Origin: ZC4RG19 sp036279475
GTDB taxonomy: Bacteria; Actinomycetota; Acidimicrobiia; Acidimicrobiales; VFJN01
DNA length: 12,933 nt
Direction of reading: 5' to 3'
Assembly: GCA_036279475.1 (NCBI GenBank)
Contig: DASUJB010000116.1
Coordinates: 1-12,933, forward strand
Below are positions 4,897 to 11,477 of the stretch, in pieces. A program made the position numbers and the translations under genes. Under the pieces are notes generated by a model. That model searched no databases. It worked only from the letters and a program-made list of their open reading frames with translations, and was not told where the DNA came from. Positions within the stretch are counted from its first letter, which is position 1, and each line of letters opens with the position of its first letter.

Positions 4897-6771
4897 ATGT
4901 CGAGCCGGTCCCGCCTGGTCCTGCTGACCGGCCTGGTCGCGCTGGGCGCCGCCGTCTACGCCGTCGTCGCGCTCGTGCGCGAGGACGTCCCCGCCGCCGA
5001 GGCCGCGGCCGCCGCGTACCTCGCCGACTGGTCGGCGGGCGACTTCACGGCCCTCGAGGACAGGGTCGTGGACCCACCCCGGACGTTCGTCACCGACCAC
5101 CGGGCTGTGGTCGACGATCTGGGGGTCACCGAGGCGACCTACGACCTGACCTCCGTCGATGTCGACGGCGACGTGGGCGTGGCCCGCTACACGGCCAGGC
5201 TGCGGCTCGACGGGATCGGCACGTGGCGTTGGGACGGTGCGCTGCGGCTGTCCCGCCAGCGCGGCACGTGGCGGACCTCGTGGTCGCCGTCGACCATCCA
5301 CCCCGCACTCGGGCAAGGCCAGCACCTCGCCGTCAGCCGCGACGCTCCCGAGCGGGCACCGATCCTCGACCGTGCCGGTGAGCCGCTGTCGACCAGCCGA
5401 CCCGCCCGGCTCATCGGCCTCGAGCCCCGGGCGATCACCGACCTCGACGCCGTCAAGGCCGCGTTCCGCGACCTGCTGGGCGTCGACCCTGTCCGCATCG
5501 ACGAGGCCCTCGGTGCCCCGGGGGTCGAGCCGGACCACTTCGTCCCCGTCACCACCGTCGACCGTGCCCGCTACGACCGGGTGGCCCCGGTGATCCACCC
5601 GCTGCCGGGGACCCGGTTCCGCGACGTCGTCACCCGGGGCGGACCGACGCCCGACTTCGCCGCCCACGTGATCGGACGGTACGGCGAGATCACCGCCGAG
5701 CGCCTCGAGGAGCTGGGTTCGCCCTACCGCACCGGCGACCTCGTGGGGCTGACCGGGCTGGAGGGACGCTACGAGGAGCAGCTCGCCGGCACGCCGTCGT
5801 TCGTCGTGCAGGTGGTCGACGACGATGGCACCCCGGTACGGGACCTGGAGCGCTTCCGCGGGCGCGCACCCCGACCCCTGCGGACGACCCTCGACGCCAG
5901 GGTCCAGTCTGCCGTCGACGCCGCCCTGGGTACGACGGCCAGGGCGATGGCGGTGGTGGTCGTCGACTCGCGGAGCAACGTCCGGGCCGTGGCCTCCCGT
6001 CCGCTCGACCAGTACGACCGGGCGCTGTCCGGTCGGTACCCTCCCGGGTCCACCTTCAAGATCGTCACGACCGCCGCCCTGCTGGCACACGGTGTCCGGC
6101 CCGACACCCCGGTGGCGTGCCCGCCGACGGTGGACGCCGGCGGGCGGAGGTTCCGGAACTTCGAGCGGTCGAGCCTGGGGACGGTGCCCTTCGGACGCGC
6201 CTTCGCCGAGTCGTGCAACACGGCCTTCATCACCGCCACCGCCGCTGTGCCGGGCGAGCAGTTCGTGGCGACCGCCGAGAGGTTCGGGTTCAACGCCCGC
6301 TACACGGTGGGGCTCGACACGGCCGGCGCCAGCTTCCCTGCTCCCGCCGACGCCACCGAGCAGGCAGCCGCGGCCATCGGCCAGGGCCGCGTGGTCGCCA
6401 GCCCGCTGCACATGGCCACGGTGGGCGGCACGGTCATCGACGGCACCTGGGACCCACCCGTGCTGCTGCCCGACACCTCACCGGCCGACGTGGGGACCAC
6501 GGCCCTGCCCGCGCGGACGGCCGAGGCCATCCGCACCCTCATGCGTCGGGTGGTGACCGAGGGCAGCGGCACCCGGGCCACGGTGCCGGGCGTCGACGTG
6601 GCCGGGAAGACGGGCACGGCCGAGTACGGCTCCGGCGACCCACCGGCCACCCATGCATGGTTCGTGGGCCTGTGGGGAGACCTGTCGGTGGCCGTGCTGG
6701 TCGAGGACGGCACGTCGGGCGGTGAGGTGGCCGCTCCCGTCGCCGGGCGGATCATCTCCCTCCTCCGCTGA
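4897..6771 (+). CDS. Class B penicillin-binding protein (D,D-transpeptidase)
   Basis: This enzyme cross-links peptidoglycan stem peptides on the outside of the cytoplasmic membrane and is a beta-lactam target. The 624-aa protein has an N-terminal membrane anchor at about 7-28, then an NTF2-like domain of the MecA_N type (about 34-147, ending in the typical WSPSTIHPALGQGQ). A dimerisation region follows, beginning at PERAPILDRAGEPL and including GLTGLEGRYEEQLAG, then the transpeptidase domain from about 345. Its three active-site motifs are intact: S385-T-F-K388, S439-C-N441 and K571-T-G573. The domain order is that of the PBP2a/PbpA-like group. It lies outside any visible dcw cluster and is divergent from the M50 protease. 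The start is supported by TAGCGT 7 nt upstream. Confidence 0.93.
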   Translation: MSSRSRLVLLTGLVALGAAVYAVVALVREDVPAAEAAAAAYLADWSAGDFTALEDRVVDPPRTFVTDHRAVVDDLGVTEATYDLTSVDVDGDVGVARYTARLRLDGIGTWRWDGALRLSRQRGTWRTSWSPSTIHPALGQGQHLAVSRDAPERAPILDRAGEPLSTSRPARLIGLEPRAITDLDAVKAAFRDLLGVDPVRIDEALGAPGVEPDHFVPVTTVDRARYDRVAPVIHPLPGTRFRDVVTRGGPTPDFAAHVIGRYGEITAERLEELGSPYRTGDLVGLTGLEGRYEEQLAGTPSFVVQVVDDDGTPVRDLERFRGRAPRPLRTTLDARVQSAVDAALGTTARAMAVVVVDSRSNVRAVASRPLDQYDRALSGRYPPGSTFKIVTTAALLAHGVRPDTPVACPPTVDAGGRRFRNFERSSLGTVPFGRAFAESCNTAFITATAAVPGEQFVATAERFGFNARYTVGLDTAGASFPAPADATEQAAAAIGQGRVVASPLHMATVGGTVIDGTWDPPVLLPDTSPADVGTTALPARTAEAIRTLMRRVVTEGSGTRATVPGVDVAGKTGTAEYGSGDPPATHAWFVGLWGDLSVAVLVEDGTSGGEVAAPVAGRIISLLR

Positions 6772-6831
6772 GGCCCGCACCGCTCCGCGTCCAGCGGCAT
6801 CGGCCGACCTCGGCGACCCACAGGTGACCTG

Positions 6832-6859
6832 CGCCGCCGGAGGCGAGGCTCCGGGGGCG
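6832..6859. terminator. Candidate bidirectional hairpin between the PBP gene and dnaB
   Basis: CCGGAG (6837-6842) pairs with CTCCGG (6849-6854) around a 6-nt loop. After a G-G mismatch, CGCC (6832-6835) pairs with GGCG (6856-6859). This stable hairpin lies in the 120-bp gap between two convergent genes, the PBP gene ending at 6771 and dnaB ending at 6892. There is no U-tract, as is common in very GC-rich genomes. Confidence 0.5.
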
Positions 6860-6891
6860 GGACGACGCGACCGACCGGGCTGCGAGGACGG

Positions 6892-9414
6892 TCACTCCAC
6901 CTTGGCCATGTTGGCGAAGCGGGTGAACTGCTCGAGGAAGGCCAGGCGGCAGACCCCGGTAGGACCGTTGCGGTGCTTGGCCACGATGATCTCGGCCTGG
7001 CCCCTGTCGGCCGAGTCGGGGTGGTAGACGTCGTCGCGGTAGATGAACATGACGACGTCGGCGTCCTGCTCGATGCTGCCGGACTCGCGGAGGTCGGCCA
7101 GCAGCGGACGCTTGTCGGCTCGCAGCTCGAGCTGGCGACTCAGCTGTGACAGCGCCACCACCGGCGTCTCCAGCTCACGGGCGAGGATCTTGAGTCCCCG
7201 GCTCATCTCGGCCACCTCGACCTGACGGTTCTCGGCCGTGCCCCGACCGGTCATGAGCTGCAGGTAGTCGACCACCACCATGCCGAGGTCACCGACCTGG
7301 CTCTTGAGCCGGCGGGCCTTGGCACGGACCTCCATCACGGTGAGGTTCGGGTTGTCGTCGATCCAGATGGGGGCGGCGGCCAGTCGGCCGATGGCCTGGC
7401 TGATCCGGCTCCAGTCGTCCTCGCTGAGCTGGCCACTGCGGACCCGCTTGGAGTCGATGCGGGCCTCCGCCGACAGGAGCCGTTGGGACAGCTCGAGGCT
7501 GCCCATCTCGAGGCTGAACAGCAGCACCGGCCTGTTGGCGTGCAACGCGGCGTGCGAGGCCATGCCCAGCGCGAAGGAGGTGTTGTGGACGAACACGTCG
7601 GCGGCCACGAAGTTGTGCGTCCCGGGGACGGTGAGGTCGTAGACCTGCACCTCGCCGGCATCGTCGACGGCCACGATCTCGTCCCACAGGACGGCGCCCT
7701 CCACCCGGAGGCGGGTGCCACCGTCGCCGGGGCGACGGCCGGGCCGGACCGCCGGACCGTCGTCGCCCGGTCCCCCACCACCGTCGGCCGCGACGCCCAC
7801 CAGGGCGCCGGCGTCGCTCGCCTCGCGCACGGCCCGGGCATGGGCGACGACGGCACCGAGCGGCGCGTCGTGGCCCAGGAGGCCGATCTCGCCGGCGAGG
7901 AGGGAGAGGTTGTGGGACCCCTCCACCCGGAGCTCGTGCTCGACCCACGTCGCCTGGTCGACGGCCACGACGGTGGACTCGACCACGGCCACGACGCCGA
8001 AGCGCAGCAACAGGTGCTGGAGGTCGCCCGCCAGGCCGGCGCTCCGCACGGTCACGGCGACCCGACCGGGCTCGCCACCTTGGGGCCGCCAGACGGTGGC
8101 GCCGACGCCCAGGACTCGGTTGAGGAACTGGGCGAGGAGCTCGCGGGGGAGGCGGAACACCGCACCGGGAACCCGTCGAGCCGTCGGGTCGGCTGAGATC
8201 CGGTGGCGGGCGACGAGGCGGCGCACGGGCTCGTCGACGATGACGTCCCAGGTGTGGCCGCCATCGGGGAGCACCCGATCGGCCATCGTGACCCCGAAGC
8301 GGGCACCGTGCCGGGCGATGTCGCTCGCCACCTCGCGGTTGTCGGTCCACAGCTTGGGAGCGCCTTCACCCGCGCCAGGGGCCATGACGAGGTGGGCCAG
8401 CATGCCGAGCTCGTCGGCCGGGAGAGGAGACGACCCGAAGACGGGGACGACGGCGGGAACGCCCACCACCTGTCCCGGAGCGAGCTCGGCGAGGGGACGC
8501 CAACCCTGGGGCGTGAGGAACGGATGGCTGGCCGTGATCCTGATCTCCCGCCCCGTGCGGGTCCGGACCCGGTACACCTGCCTGGCCCCGTCGTCGACGA
8601 ACGCCTCCGGGCTGACCACGTCGACCGACCGGTCGTCGGTCAAGGTGAGGACCGAGACACGCTGGCCGGCCCGACCGGCCCGGTGGAGCTGGGCGGCCGT
8701 CCGGAGGTCGCCAGTGGCCGGGTCGACGACGAGCGTGTCGAAGGCCACGCACTTCCCCATGGCGGGACGCGCTCCGACCACGACGAGGTTGCTGGGTTGC
8801 AGCCCCGACAGCAGGTCATCGAGGTCCACGTAACCGGTGGGCACCCCGGTGACGGCGTCGCCGCGGCCGTACAGCTGCTCGAGCCGGTCGAGGTTCAGGC
8901 CCAGCAGGTCCTCGATCTTCGAGGTGGTGTCGGTGACCCGCCGCTGGTTGACGTCGTAGACCATGGCCTCGGCACGGTCGAGGGCCTTGGTGACGTCCTC
9001 CGGCAGGCTGTAGCCCAGCTCGGCGATCTCCCCGGCCACACCGATGAGCCGCCGCAGGAGGGCATGCTCCTCGATGATGCGGGCGTAGCCCCCGGCACTG
9101 CTGGTGGCCGGGGTGGAGGCCATGATGTCGAGGAGCACCTGGTGGCCGCCCACCGTCTCGAGGAGGCCGTTGCGACGCAGCTCGTCGGCCACGGTGACGG
9201 CGTCGACCGGTTGGCCGCTGGCGTACAGCGCATGGACGGCATCGAAGATGTGCGAGTGCGCCGGCTTGTAGAAGTCGTCGGCACGTAGGACACCGGCGGC
9301 CGAGGCGATGGCCTCGGGCTCGAGCATCATCGCACCGAGGAGCGACTCCTCGGCATGGAGATCGTGGGGAGGGACGCGACGACCGCCGCGCCGCGCCGGG
9401 GGTTCCTCAGCCAT
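6892..9414 (-). CDS. dnaB: Replicative DNA helicase DnaB with an in-frame intein
   Basis: DnaB is the hexameric ATP-driven helicase that opens the replication fork. The precursor is 840 aa. Residues 1-221 are the N-extein (DnaB N-domain at about 15-115, then the linker and the P-loop start GARPAMGK), 222-611 an intein, and 612-840 the C-extein beginning TSFALGMASH. Splicing would give a 450-aa protein of normal length with an intact Walker A motif GARPAMGKTS. Walker B (MVVVDYLQLM), ALSQLSRQLE, LRESGSIEQDADVV and the C-terminal VAKHRNGPTG are all present. The second common DnaB intein site (RESG/SIEQD) is unoccupied. AAGGTG lies 8 nt before the ATG at 9414, a good ribosome-binding site. The gene follows rplI after a 223-bp gap and may have its own promoter there. 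Confidence 0.95.
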   Translation of the reverse strand: MAEEPPARRGGRRVPPHDLHAEESLLGAMMLEPEAIASAAGVLRADDFYKPAHSHIFDAVHALYASGQPVDAVTVADELRRNGLLETVGGHQVLLDIMASTPATSSAGGYARIIEEHALLRRLIGVAGEIAELGYSLPEDVTKALDRAEAMVYDVNQRRVTDTTSKIEDLLGLNLDRLEQLYGRGDAVTGVPTGYVDLDDLLSGLQPSNLVVVGARPAMGKCVAFDTLVVDPATGDLRTAAQLHRAGRAGQRVSVLTLTDDRSVDVVSPEAFVDDGARQVYRVRTRTGREIRITASHPFLTPQGWRPLAELAPGQVVGVPAVVPVFGSSPLPADELGMLAHLVMAPGAGEGAPKLWTDNREVASDIARHGARFGVTMADRVLPDGGHTWDVIVDEPVRRLVARHRISADPTARRVPGAVFRLPRELLAQFLNRVLGVGATVWRPQGGEPGRVAVTVRSAGLAGDLQHLLLRFGVVAVVESTVVAVDQATWVEHELRVEGSHNLSLLAGEIGLLGHDAPLGAVVAHARAVREASDAGALVGVAADGGGGPGDDGPAVRPGRRPGDGGTRLRVEGAVLWDEIVAVDDAGEVQVYDLTVPGTHNFVAADVFVHNTSFALGMASHAALHANRPVLLFSLEMGSLELSQRLLSAEARIDSKRVRSGQLSEDDWSRISQAIGRLAAAPIWIDDNPNLTVMEVRAKARRLKSQVGDLGMVVVDYLQLMTGRGTAENRQVEVAEMSRGLKILARELETPVVALSQLSRQLELRADKRPLLADLRESGSIEQDADVVMFIYRDDVYHPDSADRGQAEIIVAKHRNGPTGVCRLAFLEQFTRFANMAKVE
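7582..8751 (-). mobile_element. DnaB intein, P-loop insertion, endonuclease motifs degenerate
   Basis: A 390-residue intein is inserted between Lys221 and Thr612 of the precursor. Splicing motifs are complete: Cys1 in CVAFDTLVVD, block B with T73 and H76 in RITASHPFLTPQGW, a block F-like VYDLTVPGTHNFVA, and the C-terminal VFVHN with penultimate His389 and Asn390, followed by +1 Thr. The middle region still aligns by eye with a LAGLIDADG homing endonuclease, but the two motifs that carry the catalytic acids now read LGMLAHLVMAPGA (intein 116-127, DNA 8371-8406) and FLNRVLGVGATVW (within intein 206-221, DNA 8089-8136). Related inteins have HLIGDG and LWATDG-like sequences there. I infer active splicing but loss of DNA cleavage. 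Codon style matches the host gene, so it does not look newly acquired. Confidence 0.92.
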
Positions 9415-9527
9415 CTGCTGTTCACCTTCTCAGGCTGGAGCTGTGAGGAGAAAGGGGAACAACCCTCGGGACGAACTGTGGATGACGAGGGGATCCTGGG
9501 GACAGAGGGCCAAGAACAGCACCATTT

Positions 9528-9542
9528 ATGCGCTGTGCGCAT
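9528..9542. repeat. Perfect inverted repeat ATGCGC-TGT-GCGCAT
   Basis: Two 6-bp arms are separated by 3 nt and flanked by AT-rich sequence (CATTT on the left, CTAATT on the right) in an otherwise GC-rich gap. The size and symmetry resemble a dimer-binding operator. The regulator is unknown. Confidence 0.45.
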
Positions 9543-9606
9543 CTAATTGGCCACTCAGCGGCGGATCTACACTGCCCTCACTGTGGACAGCATGTGGAAC
9601 CTCTGA

Positions 9607-9620
9607 GGGGTGTGCACCCC
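9607..9620 (-). terminator. Candidate hairpin after rplI
   Basis: GGGGT and ACCCC arms around a 4-nt loop lie 18 nt past the rplI stop. An alternative pairing of GAGGGG with CCCCTC extends the structure. It has no U-tract. It could end or attenuate the rpsF-rplI transcript before dnaB. Confidence 0.35.
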
Positions 9621-9637
9621 GGCCCCTCGCCCCTCCC

Positions 9638-10084
9638 TCACCCGGCGACCACCTCGACCGTGACGGGGAACTCGACGTCGGCGTGGAGCTTCGCCGGCAC
9701 CACGTGGGTGCCGAGCGACTTGACCGGTTCACCGAGCAACAGCTTCCGCCGGTCGATCCGAGCGCCCGTCTGCTCCTCGATGGCGGCGACGATGTCTGCC
9801 GCGGTGACCGACCCGAACAACCGGCCCTCGGCGCCCGCCCGCGCTGTCACGGTGATCACCTTGGGCACCAGGGCGGTGGCCAGAGCCTCGGCTGCCGAAC
9901 GCTCGTTGGCATCCCGTAGGTCGCGGGCCCGCCGCATGCTGGCAGCCTGGGCGGTGGCACCGGCGGTCGCCTTCATGGCGAGCCCCTTGGGCACCAGGTA
10001 GTTGCGGGCGTAGCCGTCGGCGACGTCGAGGACGTCACCGCGCTTGCCCAGCCCCGGCACGTCGGCGCGAAGGATGACCTGCAT
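9638..10084 (-). CDS. rplI: 50S ribosomal protein L9
   Basis: L9 binds 23S rRNA in the large subunit. The 148-aa protein has the normal length. Its N-terminal domain carries the signature VADGYARNYLVPKGLAM (residues about 22-38), followed by the long connecting helix (QAASMRRARDLRDANERSAAEALA) and a C-terminal domain with the typical LFGSVTAADIVAAI. The ATG at 10084 overlaps the rpsR stop by one base (TGATG) and has GGAGGTG 7 nt upstream, so translation is probably coupled to rpsR. It is the last gene of the compact rpsF-ssb-rpsR-rplI unit. Confidence 0.96.
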   Translation of the reverse strand: MQVILRADVPGLGKRGDVLDVADGYARNYLVPKGLAMKATAGATAQAASMRRARDLRDANERSAAEALATALVPKVITVTARAGAEGRLFGSVTAADIVAAIEEQTGARIDRRKLLLGEPVKSLGTHVVPAKLHADVEFPVTVEVVAG

Positions 10085-10500
10085 CAGGCCGCACCTCCGT
10101 CGCCCGACCGGACGGGCTCGCTGCGGGCACCCGCCCCCGGGCTGTCGGCGCGGGGACCACGATCCTCACGGGGACCACGATCCTCACGGGGACCACGATC
10201 GTCCCGCCCACGGCGGTCACGATCACCGCGCCCACCGCGCTGCTGCGTGATGCGGGTGACATAGGGCAGCAGGGCCATCTCCCGGGCGTTCTTGATAGCT
10301 CGAGCGACGGCGGCCTGCTGCTGGGCGTTGTTCCCGGTGACCCGACGGGCCCGCACCTTGGACCGGTCGGACATGAACCGGCGCAAGAGGTTCACGTCCT
10401 TCCAATCGACGTACTCGACGCCCTCCGTGATGAGGATGCTCGTCTTCTTCTTCGCCCGGCGGGCGTTGTCCTTGTTCTTCGAGCGGGACTTTGTCGGCAT
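10084..10500 (-). CDS. rpsR: 30S ribosomal protein S18 with extended C-terminal tail
   Basis: S18 pairs with S6 on the platform of the small subunit. The core is at residues about 20-88 (VEYVDWKDVNLLRRFMSDRSKVRARRVTG, then a QQQAAVARAIKNAREMALLPYVT region). The protein is 138 aa, against about 75-90 usually. The excess is a C-terminal Arg/Gly/Asp-rich tail with repeated RGPRED, encoded by an 18-bp tandem repeat. The N-terminus is basic (KSRSKNKDNARRAKKK) and lacks the Cys pair that zinc-binding S18 forms carry. The ATG at 10500 overlaps the ssb stop (ATGA), with GAGGAG 8 nt upstream inside the end of ssb, so translation is coupled. Confidence 0.95.
   Translation of the reverse strand: MPTKSRSKNKDNARRAKKKTSILITEGVEYVDWKDVNLLRRFMSDRSKVRARRVTGNNAQQQAAVARAIKNAREMALLPYVTRITQQRGGRGDRDRRGRDDRGPREDRGPREDRGPRADSPGAGARSEPVRSGDGGAA
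10151..10200. repeat. 18-bp tandem repeat in the 3' end of rpsR
   Basis: The unit CGGGGACCACGATCCTCA occurs at 10151-10168 and 10169-10186, with a third partial copy at 10187-10200. In the rpsR frame it encodes repeated RGPRED. The two full copies are identical, which suggests recent slippage or recombination, and copy number may vary between strains. Confidence 0.85.
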
Positions 10501-10952
10501 CAGAAGGGCTCCTCGGCAGGGTCGTACGTGGTGGGCGGTTCGTTGGACACCGAGCGGCCGCCTCCACCGCCCCACCCGCTGTCGCCGCCCTCGCGGCGGT
10601 CGTTCTTGCTGATCTCTGCCGTTGCCCAACGGAGGCTGGGGCCGACCTCGTCGGCCACGACCTCGACCACGGAACGGCGCTCGCCGTCCTGCGTCTCCCA
10701 CGAACGCTGGTCCAGGCGACCCGTCACCACGACTCGGGCCCCCTTCTCGAGCGACTCGCTGACGTTCTGGGCGAGGTCGCGCCAGCACGTGACGTTGAAG
10801 AACGACGTGCTCTCCTCCCACTGCTGGCTGTCACGGTTCTGCCAGCGGCGGTTGACCGCCACGCCGAAGGTGGTGACGGGTGCGCCGGCCGGGGTGAAGC
10901 GGAGCTCGGGGTCGCGGGTCAGGTTGCCCACGAGGGTGACGTTCGACGACAT
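10500..10952 (-). CDS. ssb: Single-stranded DNA-binding protein
   Basis: SSB coats single-stranded DNA during replication and repair and recruits partners through its C-terminal tip. The 150-aa protein has an OB-fold at residues 1-107 (MSSNVTLVGNLTRDPELRFT, then STSFFNVTCWRDLAQNV and GARVVVTGRLDQRSWE). A Gly/Ser-rich linker follows, and the tail ends DPAEEPF, an acidic tip like the usual DDDIPF. The ATG at 10952 follows the rpsF stop by 9 nt, with GGAGG overlapping that stop and ending 5 nt before the ATG. The stop overlaps the rpsR start. Confidence 0.96.
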   Translation of the reverse strand: MSSNVTLVGNLTRDPELRFTPAGAPVTTFGVAVNRRWQNRDSQQWEESTSFFNVTCWRDLAQNVSESLEKGARVVVTGRLDQRSWETQDGERRSVVEVVADEVGPSLRWATAEISKNDRREGGDSGWGGGGGRSVSNEPPTTYDPAEEPF

Positions 10953-10961
10953 GGCTGCCTC

Positions 10962-11288
10962 CTAGCTGGCGGCCTGCTCGACCAGGCCACGGCGGGCGGC
11001 CTCGTGGTCTGGCAAGCGCACGACCTTGTGACGGACCGTCTCGTCGGCGAGTCGCAACGACCGCTCGAGGGTGTCGAGGTCGCTGCCTCCGACGAACTCG
11101 TAGACCACGTAGTAGCCCTCGAGCTTGTGGTCGATCTCGTAGGCGAAGCGCCGCCGACCCCAGCGATCCACCCGCTTGACGGTCGCGCCACGCTGCGAGA
11201 GCAGATCGGCGACACGGGTGACCGTGGCCTCGATCACCTCGTCGTCGAGCTCGGCGTCGATGATGACCATGAGTTCATAAGCTCGCAT
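10962..11288 (-). CDS. rpsF: 30S ribosomal protein S6
   Basis: S6 forms a heterodimer with S18 on the small subunit platform. The 108-aa protein begins MRAYELMVIIDAELDDEVIEATV, contains WGRRRFAYEIDHKLEGYYVVYEF and ends with LRLADETVRHKVVRL, all standard. The ATG at 11288 is chosen because the conserved N-terminus begins there; a GTG four codons upstream has no room for a ribosome-binding site. AAGGGAG lies 11 nt before the ATG. The start codon sits in the middle of a 14-bp perfect palindrome (11281-11294). It is the first gene of the rpsF-ssb-rpsR-rplI unit, with its own promoter upstream. Confidence 0.96.
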   Translation of the reverse strand: MRAYELMVIIDAELDDEVIEATVTRVADLLSQRGATVKRVDRWGRRRFAYEIDHKLEGYYVVYEFVGGSDLDTLERSLRLADETVRHKVVRLPDHEAARRGLVEQAAS

Positions 11289-11358
11289 GCGAGCGCTCAC
11301 TCCCTTCGGACCCGGGGGGACCGGGGCCCCGCTGTCACGGGGCAGGGCGGATGTGGAC
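11289..11358 (-). promoter_or_regulatory. rpsF leader, possible S6:S18 autoregulatory RNA
   Basis: The predicted leader is GC-rich and can form a hairpin of CCCGG and CCGGG arms around a 5-nt loop (roughly 11309-11325), followed by a CCGAAGGGAG segment that holds the ribosome-binding site. rpsF leaders in many bacteria bind the S6:S18 complex through a hairpin with a CCG element. The match here is only suggestive. Confidence 0.25.
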
Positions 11359-11364
11359 CGTGCG

Positions 11365-11393
11365 ACTGTACCGGCCGGCGCCTGCGTTCTCAC
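11365..11393 (-). promoter_or_regulatory. Putative promoter of the rpsF operon
   Basis: On the minus strand, GTGAGA (11388-11393, four of six matches to TTGACA) and TACAGT (11365-11370) are separated by 17 nt. Transcription would start near 11358, leaving a leader of about 70 nt before rpsF. Confidence 0.5.
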
Positions 11394-11477
11394 ATCGGAC
11401 ATCGTGACGCGGGGGTGTGACGGTCGTGGAGCGGGACCAGCACCCGAGCCGGACAAGCGCCCGAGCACGACGGCGCC

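Larger units (their letters stand above)
9415..9637. promoter_or_regulatory. Intergenic region before dnaB with DnaA-box-like sites
   Basis: This is the longest gap in the rpsF-dnaB block. The minus strand has CTGTCCACA (9582-9590) and TCATCCACA (9477-9485), each one mismatch from the DnaA box TTRTCCACA, and a weaker CTGTCCCCA (9497-9505). Between them, around 9519-9550, is a relatively AT-rich patch containing a perfect inverted repeat. I see no clean -10/-35 pair. It may hold a DnaA-responsive dnaB promoter. An origin-like role is a weaker possibility. Confidence 0.45.

Noticed and set aside
4648..6411. 587-codon open frame on the minus strand over the PBP gene
   Set aside because: It is antisense to the penicillin-binding protein, whose three active-site motifs are intact; its own translation has no recognisable domain.
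7582..8751. Intein region as an active homing endonuclease
   Set aside because: Both LAGLIDADG-type motifs lack the catalytic acidic residue.
10151..10200. Short repeats as a CRISPR array
   Set aside because: The copies are directly adjacent without spacers and encode a repeated peptide inside rpsR.
11359..11477. An additional small gene between the DUF192 gene and rpsF
   Set aside because: Frames here are upstream extensions of rpsF or antisense readings with no motif; a promoter explains the region better.
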